Assembly (NCBI GenBank): GCA_964565925.1
Contig: CAZMGV010000018.1
Span: 16,813 to 80,812 of the forward strand
Reading direction: 5' to 3'
DNA: 64,000 nt
Source of the DNA: CAZMGV01 sp964565925
GTDB taxonomy: Bacteria; JAGRBM01; JAHCIT01
Both the position numbers and the translations under genes were made by a program. Positions 27,125 to 35,307 of the stretch are shown here, piece by piece. The notes under the pieces were generated by a model, which was not told where the DNA came from, ran no database searches, and saw only the letters and a program-made list of their open reading frames with translations. Position 1 is the first letter of the stretch. Each line of letters opens with the position of its first letter.

Positions 27125-27151
27125 CCGGACGGGCGGCTCCCGTCCGGTTTT
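27125..27151 (+). terminator. Terminator-like hairpin in the speA/desaturase spacer
   Basis: CCGGACGGG (27125-27133) pairs with CCCGTCCGG (27139-27147), followed by TTTTG. It reads in the plus direction, yet the nearest upstream plus-strand gene ended 2.1 kb earlier. It may end a short untranslated transcript or serve as an attenuator in a desaturase leader. The rest of the 335-base spacer holds no gene I can see. Confidence 0.55.
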
Positions 27152-27230
27152 GTAAAAATCCCGTAAAAGCAAAAAGCTTAAAATGGCTGAAAGCGGCACT
27201 TTTACACAATTCAAACAGTCATTTGAGGAC

Positions 27231-27260
27231 GTGACAGTTATCATACCGGGCGAATAAATA
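27231..27260 (+). promoter_or_regulatory. Candidate promoter of the desaturase gene
   Basis: GTGACA at 27231-27236 and TAAATA at 27255-27260 are 18 bases apart and lie just before the ribosome site GGAGGGG. A partial palindrome TCAAA-6-TTTGA at 27211-27226 sits directly upstream and might bind a regulator. This rests on consensus similarity alone. Confidence 0.35.
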
Positions 27261-27278
27261 ACCCCATGGAGGGGCCCA

Positions 27279-28286
27279 ATGTCCGTTGAATCCCAGACCG
27301 TCCCGAACACCGCCACCCAGACACCCGGCCAGGCCGAAGCGGCCGCCGCAAGCGGAAAGAAACCCGTCAACATCAAGACGCCGGCTTCCTTCAAGCCGGG
27401 CACCATGGCCCACATCATGGCGGTGGTTCCCTTCGCCGTCATGCATATCGTCGCCATCGCCGGCATTATCTACACAGGCTTCTCCTGGAAGATGCTCGGC
27501 GCGGCGATTCTCTTCTATTACGTGCGGATGTTCGGCATCACGGCCGGCTACCACCGCTACTTCTCGCACCGCAGCTTCGAGTGCACGCGCTGGTTCCAGT
27601 TCGTGCTCGCGTTCCTCGGTTCCAGCGCCGCCCAGAAGGGCGTCATCTGGTGGGCCGGCCATCACCGCGACCACCACCGCTATTCCGACATGCCGGAAGA
27701 CATCCACTCGCCGATCCAGCGCGGCTTCTGGTACTCGCACATGGGCTGGATACTCGGCGCCGAATACGACGGCGTGAAATACCAGAACATGAAGGATTTC
27801 GAGGCCTACCCCGAGATCCAGTTCATCCAGAAATACTGGCTGATCGCCCCGATCTTCTGGGGCGTGCTGTTTTACCTCGTCGGCGGCGCGCCGCTCCTTT
27901 ACTGGGGCTTCTTCTTCTCGACGATTCTCGTCTATCACGGCACGTTCACGATCAACTCGCTGTCCCACGTCTACGGCACGCGCCGCTACAAGACCACCGA
28001 CACGAGCCGCAACAACTGGCTGCTCGCCATCCTCACGATGGGCGAGGGGTGGCACAACAACCACCACTACTACCAGGCGAGCGTCCGCCAGGGCTTCTTC
28101 TGGTACGAAATCGACATGTCGTACATGATCCTCAAGTTCCTGTCGTGGTTCGGGATCGTCTGGAACCTGAAGCTTCCGCCCGAGCGCGTGCTCCAGCAGA
28201 ATCTCTACAGCCCGGAAGAGCTGAAGGCCTGGGATCCCAAATCGGTCCTCGTGCCGGCCCCGCAGCCCGCTTCCGGCCTGAACTGA
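27279..28286 (+). CDS. Fatty acid (delta-9 type) desaturase
   Basis: This membrane diiron enzyme introduces a cis double bond into an acyl chain. The 335 residues contain the three histidine boxes of the stearoyl-CoA desaturase branch: H92-RYFS-H97, H129-RD-H132-H133 and H259-NN-H262-H263. Four hydrophobic helices flank them, and a Pro/Ala/Gly-rich N-terminal tail precedes them. GGAGGGG lies just before the ATG. It may modify products of the megasynthase 7 kb away, but it has its own promoter and terminator, so this link is speculative. Confidence 0.95.
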   Translation: MSVESQTVPNTATQTPGQAEAAAASGKKPVNIKTPASFKPGTMAHIMAVVPFAVMHIVAIAGIIYTGFSWKMLGAAILFYYVRMFGITAGYHRYFSHRSFECTRWFQFVLAFLGSSAAQKGVIWWAGHHRDHHRYSDMPEDIHSPIQRGFWYSHMGWILGAEYDGVKYQNMKDFEAYPEIQFIQKYWLIAPIFWGVLFYLVGGAPLLYWGFFFSTILVYHGTFTINSLSHVYGTRRYKTTDTSRNNWLLAILTMGEGWHNNHHYYQASVRQGFFWYEIDMSYMILKFLSWFGIVWNLKLPPERVLQQNLYSPEELKAWDPKSVLVPAPQPASGLN

Positions 28287-28306
28287 ACCCGCACATTGAT
28301 AACAAG

Positions 28307-28334
28307 ACGGGCGGCCATCTGGCCGCCCGTTTTT
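28307..28334 (+). terminator. Intrinsic terminator after the desaturase
   Basis: ACGGGCGGCC (28307-28316) pairs with GGCCGCCCGT (28321-28330) over an ATCT loop, followed by further Ts. It lies between convergent genes and is a strong hairpin. Confidence 0.85.
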
Positions 28335-28355
28335 CGTTGGCGCCGGAAAACGAAG

Positions 28356-29078
28356 TTACTTCTTCGCCTTCGCCTCGTCGGCCATCCGCTTGTACAGAAG
28401 CGCTTCCTTGTGCTTGGGGTCGAACTTCAGCACGGCATCGGCCGCCTTGGCCGACTCGACATACTCGCCCGCCGCATAGAGCGACACGGCCAGGTTCAGC
28501 GACGCCAGGTGGTAGTTGGGGTTGAGCCCCTGGGCGACCCGGAGCTGTTCGATGGAGCGGGTGATCTCGCCGTGCTCGCGCAGTGCGATGCCGAGCTTGG
28601 TCTGCAGATCGACGAACATGGGCCGCAGGCGGACCGCCTTTTCGTACTCCTCGATCGCCGGGCCGTATTCGCCCAGACTCCGGTACACGTCGCCCAGTTC
28701 GCCGTGCATGTTGGCGAGCTTGGACAGCACCAGCGGATCGAGCCGTCCCTGCCCGCTCTTGGACGCCGTCTTGAGCGTGTTCTGGTAGACGTCGTGGGCG
28801 CGCTGGTAGTGGCCCAGGTCGTTCAGGATCACGGTCAGGTTGAGCGCCGCTTCCATGTAGTTCGGATTAATCTCGAGCGACTGTTCCAGGTATTTGACGG
28901 CCTGCTCGAACTTCCCCTTGGAATGAGAAATCACGCCCAGCATGTAGAATACGTCGGCGAACTTCCGGCTCGTCTTCAGCACACTTTCCAGCAGCGGCTC
29001 CGCTTCGTCGTATTTCTTGACGTCGAAGAGGGCCTTCGCCTGAAGGTGCTGGGATTTGGTATCTGCGTCCATGGGCAT
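28356..29078 (-). CDS. Tetratricopeptide repeat protein
   Basis: This protein has 240 residues made almost wholly of TPR helices, with about five repeats such as DVFYMLGVISHSKGKFEQAV and LDPLVLSKLANMHGEL-type units and a Lys-rich C-terminus. No signal peptide is visible, so it is probably a cytoplasmic scaffold. It lies downstream of, and co-directional with, the BamD-like lipoprotein (68 bases apart) and may share its transcript. Its partner is unknown. Confidence 0.85.
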   Translation of the reverse strand: MPMDADTKSQHLQAKALFDVKKYDEAEPLLESVLKTSRKFADVFYMLGVISHSKGKFEQAVKYLEQSLEINPNYMEAALNLTVILNDLGHYQRAHDVYQNTLKTASKSGQGRLDPLVLSKLANMHGELGDVYRSLGEYGPAIEEYEKAVRLRPMFVDLQTKLGIALREHGEITRSIEQLRVAQGLNPNYHLASLNLAVSLYAAGEYVESAKAADAVLKFDPKHKEALLYKRMADEAKAKK

Positions 29079-29146
29079 ATCCTATAGCGGATATTCGCCC
29101 GATCAAAGCCCCTTGAGAGGCGCCTTCGGGGACTGCCCCGCTCGCG

Positions 29147-30517
29147 TCAGTTGGCCGGAACGGTGGATGGGGCTGGCGTCGAAGCGGGAGCCGGGCCGGC
29201 TCCATCGGCCGGCTGCGCTGCCGGCTCCGCTGCCGGCTGCACCGTCGGCTGTACTGGCGAAAGCGGCGGGGCCTCGATCAGGTCCAGGATCGCGATCCGG
29301 ATCTTCACGTCGCGCTTCACCCGCTCTTCGGTCGCGTCGGCGTTGGGGTACGCCAGAAACAGCAGGTAAGCGTCCGCGAACTTCACGTCGTCGGGGTTAC
29401 GGAACGCCGTGGCCGGCGCGGATAGCGCCTTCTGGAAATACGACCGGGCTCCGGCATAGTCCCCCAGGGCCTCAGCCGACAGGCCGAGCCGGTAGAGCGA
29501 CCAGCCGACCAGCGGATGATCGGGGTAGAGATCGATCAGGCCCTTGTACCGGTTGATGGCCGCCCGATAGAGGCTCCGGCGGTAGTAGAAATCGGCCACG
29601 AACACTTCCTGCTCGCCGAGCTGGAGGTTCACCCGCTGGGCCTCTCCGCCGGCCCCCAGGGCTTCCGGCGATCCGCCGTAGTCCCGCTGGAGCGTATCGT
29701 AGGCGTCCTTGGCGTTCAGCGACGCCGCCGGATCGCGGTCAACGGCCAGCATCTCGTGCGAATAGCAGCTCGCCCGGCGGAGCTGCGCGTAGGCGGCTTC
29801 CTCGCGGAACGTCGGATGGTTCTTGATGAACTCCTCGTAGTAGACGAGCGCTTCGGTGTACTGCTCGTCGTCATAGTAGGTGTCGGCGATCCGGAGCAGC
29901 GACAGGGGCGCTTCCTTGGAGACCGGGTATTTCGAACGGATATCCTGGAAATACCGGCGGGTGTCCTCCCCGTCGTAGGACCAGTGTGCCCAGGGGTTCT
30001 CGCCCCACTGCCATCCGGCCGGGTTCCACTTCACCCCCTGGCGGCGGAACTCGATCCGCTCCATCCCATTCGCATAAAGCTTGTCCGGAGTGAGCATCTT
30101 CTCGGCACTGGCATCGCGGCGCGATTTCGCCTGATCCAGCTCCGCCTGGTGGGCGGGATAGGAAACCAGGTTGCCGATAAATTCATCGTAATAAGCGACC
30201 GCCTCCTCGTAGTTCTTTTCGAGGTAGTAGGTGTCGGCGATTCTCAGGGTCGCGAGCGGGGCAAGGTTCGAGGCCGGATACCGCTTGCGGAGCTGGATAA
30301 AATAGCCGCGGGTAAAGTCGATATCCCTGAACCACGCGGACGGGGTGAGGGCGGCGTGCTTCGCATAGTCCTCGTGCGCGGCCAGTCTGCGCATCCCCTT
30401 GTCGTAGAGCTGTTCGTCCGTGGCGGTTTCCTGGAACGACTTGCTGGCGCAGGCCGATAATGACTGGGCAGTCAGAATTGCCGCCAGAAAGATCCAAACT
30501 GAACGTCTGCGAGCCAC
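29147..30517 (-). CDS. Duplicated BamD-like TPR lipoprotein
   Basis: This encodes 456 residues. A signal peptide ends LSAC-ASKS, a good lipobox. The mature protein repeats a BamD-like unit: FIQLRKRYPASN then LRIADTYYLEKNYEEAVAYY in the first half, and FQDIRSKYPVSKEAPLS with LRIADTYYDDEQYTEALVYY in the second; more TPR helices follow and a Pro/Ala tail ends the protein. BamD itself is about 240-260 residues and helps insert outer-membrane proteins, so this is either a fused double BamD or a related periplasmic scaffold. The Trp-rich insert GWQWGENPWAHW between the halves is unusual. Confidence 0.75.
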   Translation of the reverse strand: MARRRSVWIFLAAILTAQSLSACASKSFQETATDEQLYDKGMRRLAAHEDYAKHAALTPSAWFRDIDFTRGYFIQLRKRYPASNLAPLATLRIADTYYLEKNYEEAVAYYDEFIGNLVSYPAHQAELDQAKSRRDASAEKMLTPDKLYANGMERIEFRRQGVKWNPAGWQWGENPWAHWSYDGEDTRRYFQDIRSKYPVSKEAPLSLLRIADTYYDDEQYTEALVYYEEFIKNHPTFREEAAYAQLRRASCYSHEMLAVDRDPAASLNAKDAYDTLQRDYGGSPEALGAGGEAQRVNLQLGEQEVFVADFYYRRSLYRAAINRYKGLIDLYPDHPLVGWSLYRLGLSAEALGDYAGARSYFQKALSAPATAFRNPDDVKFADAYLLFLAYPNADATEERVKRDVKIRIAILDLIEAPPLSPVQPTVQPAAEPAAQPADGAGPAPASTPAPSTVPAN

Positions 30518-30642
30518 CGGATACAGGTTCTCCCGGGCGTTCTAGTAACGCCTCTCCGGGCGCGTGGCAAACCATGATTTTTTCCTGTTCATCGGTTTGA
30601 ATGGCGTTCACACTTGCAGCCCGGAGCCCGGCTGGTACACGC

Positions 30643-30660
30643 TGAATGAACCATCATTCA
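30643..30660. promoter_or_regulatory. FadR-like (TetR-family) operator candidate
   Basis: TGAATGAACCATCATTCA is a palindrome with 7-base arms (8 with the flanking C and G) and a 4-base centre. It has the same arms and spacing as the Bacillus FadR operator, a fatty-acid-degradation regulator of the TetR family. It lies 53 bases before the AtuA-like gene and in the shared spacer with the divergent BamD-like gene. The regulator gene is not in the window. Confidence 0.55.
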
Positions 30661-30712
30661 GTTTCGGGCGGTTACCGCCCGGACTGGATTCCAACCGAAT
30701 GAGGATACTGCC

Positions 30713-32479
30713 ATGACCGACAAGCTAATCATCGCCAACTGCAGCGGCTTCTACGGCGACCGCCTCTCGGCCGCCCGCGAAATGGTCCAGGGCGGGCCGA
30801 TCGACGTGCTCACGGGCGACTACCTCGCCGAACTGACGATGGCGATTCTCTTCAAGAACAAGATCAAGAATCCCAAGGCCGGTTACGCGGGCACCTTCCT
30901 GAAGCAGATGGAAGAGGTGATGGGCGAATGCCTGCAGAAGAAGATCCGGGTGGTGACGAACGCCGGCGGTCTCAACCCCCGCGGCATGGCCGAAGAGCTC
31001 GAAGCCATGGCGGCGCGGCTGGGACTCAAGCCGAAGATCGCTTTCATCGAAGGCGACGACCTGATCCGCCGCCTGCCGGAACTCTACGCCCAGGGCGAAA
31101 CCCTCACCCACATGGACAAGGGCGGCTCGCTCAAGGATGCGAAGGTGAACACCGTCACCGCGAACGCCTACCTGGGCGGCTGGGGAATCTGCGAAGCGCT
31201 CAAGCGCGGCGCCGACATCGTCGTCACGGGCCGCGTGACCGACGCGGCCGTGGTTGTGGGACCGGCGGCCTGGAAGTTCAACTGGAAACGCGACGACTGG
31301 GACAAGCTGGCCGGTGCGGTCGCCGCCGGGCACATCATTGAGTGCGGCGCGCAGGCGACGGGCGGCAACTACTCGTTCATCGACGAAGTACCTGAATACA
31401 AACGGATCGGGTTCCCCCTCTGCGAGATGCACGAGGACGGATCGTTCGTCATTTCCAAGCACCCCGGCACGGGCGGGCTCGTCTCGGTGGGCACCGTCAC
31501 GTCGCAGCTCATGTACGAAATCCAGGGACCGCGTTACTTCAATCCGGACGTGATCGCCCGGTTCGACACGATGACCGTGACGCAGGAAGGCCCCGACCGC
31601 GTGCTCGTGAAGGGCACGAAGGGCGAGCCGCCGCCCCCCACGACGAAAGTGTGCGTGAACAACCTCGGGCCGTTCCGCAATTCGATGACGGTGCTGCTCA
31701 CCGGCCTCGACATCGAGAAGAAGGCGAAGATCGTCGAGGAGTCGTTCTTCGACGCCGTGGGCGGCCGCGACCAGTTCCAGAAGGTCGTCGTGCAGCTGCT
31801 CAGGACGAACCACGAAAACCCGGATACGAACGAGCAGGCGTTCGCCTACCTGCGGATCAACGTCATCGACCCCAATCCGAAGAAGGTCGGCAAGGCGTTT
31901 TCGTCCAAGGTGGTCGAGCAGGCGCTGGCCAGCATTCCCGGTTTCACGATGACCTCTCCGCCGGGCGACGAGATGCCCACGGTCGTCTACTGGCCGGCCC
32001 TCGTTTCGAGCGACAAGATCCGGCAGAAGGTGTTTGTCGGCGGCGAAGAGCTGAACATCGAGGCGGTGCAGACCCCGTCGAACCCGCCGGAGATCAAGCC
32101 GCTGGCGGTCACCGTGCCTGCGGCGCCCAAAGGAAAGACCGTGAAGAAACCGCTCGGCCGCGCGTTCGGCACCCGCTCGGGCGACAAGGGCGGCAACGCG
32201 AACGTCGGCATCTGGGGCAGGAATCCGGAAGGGTACGCCTTCCTCAAGGAGTTCCTGACCGTGGACCGGCTGAAGCAGATCCTTCCCGACACGGCCTCGT
32301 TCGAGATCGACCGGTACGAACTGCCCAATCTCCACGCGCTCAATTTCAACATCAAGGGAATTCTGGGCGAAGGCGTGGCTTCATCGACCCGCATGGACCC
32401 GCAGGCGAAAACGCTGGGCGAATACCTGCGCGCGAAAGTGGTGGAGCTGCCGGAGAATATTCTCGTCCAGAAGGACTGA
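30713..32479 (+). CDS. AtuA-like acyclic terpene utilisation family protein
   Basis: This 588-residue protein joins the AtuA core (DUF1446) and the C-terminal AtuA-like ferredoxin-fold domain. The N-terminus LIIANCSGFYGDRLSAA and GGLNPRGMAEEL are characteristic; the C-terminal part starts near residue 480 with GRAFGTRSGDKGGN. Relatives are encoded beside terpene or branched acyl-CoA degradation genes (citronellol and geranyl-CoA pathways) and are thought to act on acyl-CoA intermediates. Here it is not clustered with those genes. A FadR-like operator upstream supports a role in acyl-CoA catabolism. It converges on the next gene with 4 bases between stops. Confidence 0.88.
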   Translation: MTDKLIIANCSGFYGDRLSAAREMVQGGPIDVLTGDYLAELTMAILFKNKIKNPKAGYAGTFLKQMEEVMGECLQKKIRVVTNAGGLNPRGMAEELEAMAARLGLKPKIAFIEGDDLIRRLPELYAQGETLTHMDKGGSLKDAKVNTVTANAYLGGWGICEALKRGADIVVTGRVTDAAVVVGPAAWKFNWKRDDWDKLAGAVAAGHIIECGAQATGGNYSFIDEVPEYKRIGFPLCEMHEDGSFVISKHPGTGGLVSVGTVTSQLMYEIQGPRYFNPDVIARFDTMTVTQEGPDRVLVKGTKGEPPPPTTKVCVNNLGPFRNSMTVLLTGLDIEKKAKIVEESFFDAVGGRDQFQKVVVQLLRTNHENPDTNEQAFAYLRINVIDPNPKKVGKAFSSKVVEQALASIPGFTMTSPPGDEMPTVVYWPALVSSDKIRQKVFVGGEELNIEAVQTPSNPPEIKPLAVTVPAAPKGKTVKKPLGRAFGTRSGDKGGNANVGIWGRNPEGYAFLKEFLTVDRLKQILPDTASFEIDRYELPNLHALNFNIKGILGEGVASSTRMDPQAKTLGEYLRAKVVELPENILVQKD

Positions 32480-32483
32480 GAAC

Positions 32484-33584
32484 CTAGTCCTCCAGGTCGT
32501 CGTCTTCCCCGGATTCGTCCCCTGAACCGCCACCCGGAACCTCCGGTGGCGGTTCCGTTTCAGGATTCCTGTCGCCAGACATTTCGTTTCCGGCGCTTTC
32601 ATCGGCGGTCGCCGCTTCGGCCTCCCGCAGATCGGCCTCCATCATCGCCCGGAGTTCATCGAACGAGAGCCCCCGGGACGGCGGTTTGCCCGCCGGTCTG
32701 GGAGCGGCTTCGTCCTCCGGTGCACCGGCGGCCTTCGGGCCCTTCTTCCGCAACCCCTTGATCTGCGGGTCCGGGTAGCCCCTACGCTCGAACTCGATCG
32801 TCACGATCCGGATCAGCGTGTGATCCTTGTGGTGGAACCGGACGAACTCCAGAAGGTCCTGGCGGGTGATTTCCTGCGCCAGATCGCGGCGGATGTTCAC
32901 CTCAAGGCTGCGGTTGCGGAACAGCGCCCGGCGAACGTTGTACCGGGCGCCCCAGTCGGCGTGACCGAGCACCAGTTCCAGGGCTCTGGGGTCCCATTCA
33001 CCGTTCGAGATGGCGATCTCGAGCGCCTTCTCCGTGAGCCTCGGGTTACCGAGCGCCGCCTCCACGACGAAACGGTGCGGGTTGCCCTTGAGCATCACTT
33101 CCAGAACGGTCGCCGTCGTCTTGCGGGCGAGCGTGATCCGCTGGCCGATCGGCATGACCTTGAGCCGGTCCTGAAGCACCCGCTCGATCACGACCAGAAC
33201 GTCCCGCGTGACATAGGGGCTGTTGGCCACGTCGCACAGGCTGAAGGCGCTCAGGCTGCGCAGCACCGGATGGACGATCGTAAGCGGTGTCTTGGGGTTC
33301 TTGGCCAGCGCCACTCGCACAGCCTGCGATTTCCACCAGTAGTCCAGCGTCTGGATCCGGGTGAACACACGGGCATTGAGATCCCGGCGCTCCAGGAATT
33401 TCACGCGCTGGACCAGCGACAGGTTTTCGTTCTCGACGACGGCCAGCGTCACATCCGGGTCGCGGTGATGCACGAACACCCACGCCGCGTCTCCAGTGAC
33501 GGTCCGGGCGCGCTCGATCAGCTGCGCCTTCGCTCCCTGCGGAACGTCGGGACTGCCGGCGGAGGGTTGTGATTCGTTACTCAA
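32484..33584 (-). CDS. Alpha-repeat protein with disordered acidic tail, unknown function
   Basis: The 366-residue product has about 240 residues of short helical repeats marked by NP-x-x-T steps such as KNPKTPLTIV, NSPYVTRDVL and GNPRLTEKAL. This is reminiscent of HEAT-like or leucine-rich-variant repeats. From about residue 270 it becomes Pro/Glu/Asp/Gly-rich and ends in an acidic run. No signal peptide is present, so a cytoplasmic scaffold is likely. I do not recognise a family. The 5' end is 75 bases from the divergent lipoprotein gene. Confidence 0.7.
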   Translation of the reverse strand: MSNESQPSAGSPDVPQGAKAQLIERARTVTGDAAWVFVHHRDPDVTLAVVENENLSLVQRVKFLERRDLNARVFTRIQTLDYWWKSQAVRVALAKNPKTPLTIVHPVLRSLSAFSLCDVANSPYVTRDVLVVIERVLQDRLKVMPIGQRITLARKTTATVLEVMLKGNPHRFVVEAALGNPRLTEKALEIAISNGEWDPRALELVLGHADWGARYNVRRALFRNRSLEVNIRRDLAQEITRQDLLEFVRFHHKDHTLIRIVTIEFERRGYPDPQIKGLRKKGPKAAGAPEDEAAPRPAGKPPSRGLSFDELRAMMEADLREAEAATADESAGNEMSGDRNPETEPPPEVPGGGSGDESGEDDDLED

Positions 33585-33658
33585 GTTAACAGATATTAAA
33601 TCGTCCGGAGCGGTTCGTCATGTCGGCACCGCGCTGCCGATCGGCTAGACTGTTTTCC

Positions 33659-34159
33659 ATGTTTATTCATTCCGTACAGTCCGTCCGGGCCCGGCTGGGG
33701 TCCTTATCCAGAGTGCTTCCCTGCGCCGCGGCCCTGCTGCTGCCGTCCTGCGGCTCCGGTTCGATCCCCGACTTCTCGATCGAGACGGGCGAGGACGTCG
33801 TGGAACTTCAGGCCGTCACCGGCGCGAAGGCCTTCGTCGACGTGACACTGGTGCCCAACGGTTACGAAGGCGCCGTCCAGTCGGGCCTCGAAAGCCACTC
33901 GGTCGACGATCTGCCGCCGGGAATCGGAGTTCTGGCGATCTGTCCGTCGAGCGGCCCCGAGACAGGCTGCGATGTAACGGTGGATACCACCATGGATACC
34001 GATACTCCCGATCTGCAGGCGAGACTCGGCCTTTACGTAACTTCCGATGCGACCCTGGTTCCGGGTGCCGAATATCCCGTCACTGTTGCCGCCGCCGTCG
34101 CCGGAACGGGAGCCCATCCGGTCACCGCCCAGTTTACGCTCAGACTCATTGCGCCTTAA
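33659..34159 (+). CDS. Hypothetical lipoprotein
   Basis: About 166 residues from ATG 33659. The N-terminus has several Arg, a hydrophobic core and LLPSC-GSG, a plausible lipobox. The mature domain is beta-rich and resembles an immunoglobulin-like unit: strands separated by turns such as DVTLVPNGYEG and CPSSGPETGCDV, where a disulfide between two cysteines is possible. An earlier in-frame ATG at 33620 would put 13 residues before the signal sequence. No clear ribosome site supports either start. The next gene begins 18 bases on, suggesting an operon. Confidence 0.55.
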   Translation: MFIHSVQSVRARLGSLSRVLPCAAALLLPSCGSGSIPDFSIETGEDVVELQAVTGAKAFVDVTLVPNGYEGAVQSGLESHSVDDLPPGIGVLAICPSSGPETGCDVTVDTTMDTDTPDLQARLGLYVTSDATLVPGAEYPVTVAAAVAGTGAHPVTAQFTLRLIAP

Positions 34160-34177
34160 ACTCCGGAAATAGCCGTC

Positions 34178-34786
34178 ATGGACAACAGCAAATCGAAAGT
34201 CATCATCCTGGGATCGGTCGCACTGGGCGCCCTGCTGATCGTCGGCATGGGCGTGCTGATGTTCGGCAAAGACCCGACTGCCACGCCGCGCCCTGCGCAG
34301 GTAACCGGCGACGGGAAACCGGCCGAAGCGTCCCTCCCCGACGTGAAATCAGGCCCGGCTCAAAAGCCCGCTGACAACGCCGCGGCTGGAGCCAAACCGG
34401 CGGCCCCGGCGGCGACTCCGTCCGCCGCAAAGCTGGGGGTGCAGGCACCGCGCGAGGTGGACCTGGAGCCGAAGGCCGGCGAACCGGTCCAGCCCGCACC
34501 GACCTCCTCGGGACTGACCGCCCAGGAGCAGTGGAACAACGAACGCAACGGTTACACGATCCAGTTCCAGGAAAAGCTGAATGAACTGGAGTACCGCCGC
34601 GTGCTGGTCGCCAACGGGATGCCGATCGAGCGCGCCCGTCACGAGGCGCTGATCACGCTCTACAAGGACAGCATCACGAACATGCAGAGCGGAGAAGCGA
34701 CCAACCTCGCCGCCGAGGTCAAACGGGTGCAGGAGGAAGAGAAGCAGATCATGCGCGGCGCCCGGGATTCGCAGCTCCACCCCTAG
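34178..34786 (+). CDS. Single-span membrane protein with Pro/Ala linker
   Basis: This protein has 202 residues: a short cytoplasmic N-terminus, one membrane helix (about residues 9-30, VIILGSVALGALLIVGMGVL), about 80 residues of low-complexity Pro/Ala/Lys, and a charged helical C-terminal domain (RNGYTIQFQEKLNELEYRR and the KRVQEEEKQ helix) that would lie in the periplasm. The C-terminal domain could be a coiled coil. I recognise no family. It probably shares a transcript with the lipoprotein gene 18 bases upstream. Confidence 0.65.
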   Translation: MDNSKSKVIILGSVALGALLIVGMGVLMFGKDPTATPRPAQVTGDGKPAEASLPDVKSGPAQKPADNAAAGAKPAAPAATPSAAKLGVQAPREVDLEPKAGEPVQPAPTSSGLTAQEQWNNERNGYTIQFQEKLNELEYRRVLVANGMPIERARHEALITLYKDSITNMQSGEATNLAAEVKRVQEEEKQIMRGARDSQLHP

Positions 34787-34934
34787 ACCCGATTCCGGGT
34801 GCCGGGCAGGACCTTCAGAGGGCATCGCTCCGGCCAGTCCGAACATCGGCAATATTCATCCATATAGTTGATATCACTGGGGTATTCCGGATTTAGTTTC
34901 CCGGAACCCCGCCCGGTTTATGACTTAAATCAAT

Positions 34935-34957
34935 TTGACTTTCGTTTTCAAAATCAA
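34935..34957. promoter_or_regulatory. Candidate iron-responsive operator upstream of feoAB
   Basis: An imperfect AT-rich inverted repeat, TTGACTTT (34935-34942) against AAAATCAA (34950-34957) with one mismatch, lies 60 bases before feoA. Its position and base composition fit a Fur-type box, but similarity to the classical 19-base Fur site is only moderate. It stands out in an otherwise GC-rich region. Confidence 0.35.
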
Positions 34958-35017
34958 CCATCATGCAGATGGACGGAGCCGCCCGTTTTGGCCGGGCTCC
35001 GTGGTGGTGAGGTGAGC

Positions 35018-35257
35018 ATGAATGCGAGCGAAAGCCTGACGCTGGCCGGCCTTGGGCAGGACGAGGAAGGTGTCGTCGTCTGTGTGGCCGGTTCGGGGCG
35101 GGATTCGGTCCGGCTGATGGAGCTGGGGCTGGTTCCGGGAGCCCCCGTACGGGTGCTGAATTCCGGATCGCTGCGCCTGCTTGCCCTGCACGGCGGCCGG
35201 TTCGGAATCTCTCACGACCTCGCCGCTTCGGTCCGCGTGCGCCGCGTGGCTCACTGA
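35018..35257 (+). CDS. feoA: Ferrous iron transport protein A
   Basis: FeoA is a small SH3-fold cytoplasmic partner of the FeoB iron transporter. The 79-residue product has the family pattern RLMELGLVPGAPVRVL, with a later DLAASVRVRRV strand. The ATG at 35018 follows GGTGAGG; the in-frame extension upstream to 34868 contains the candidate operator and is not likely to be translated. feoB begins 50 bases downstream, giving the usual feoA-feoB operon. Confidence 0.9.
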   Translation: MNASESLTLAGLGQDEEGVVVCVAGSGRDSVRLMELGLVPGAPVRVLNSGSLRLLALHGGRFGISHDLAASVRVRRVAH

Positions 35258-35307
35258 ACTCCGCCCCTTGCACCCTCGAATGCCGGACGCTCCCGCCGGG
35301 AGAATGA

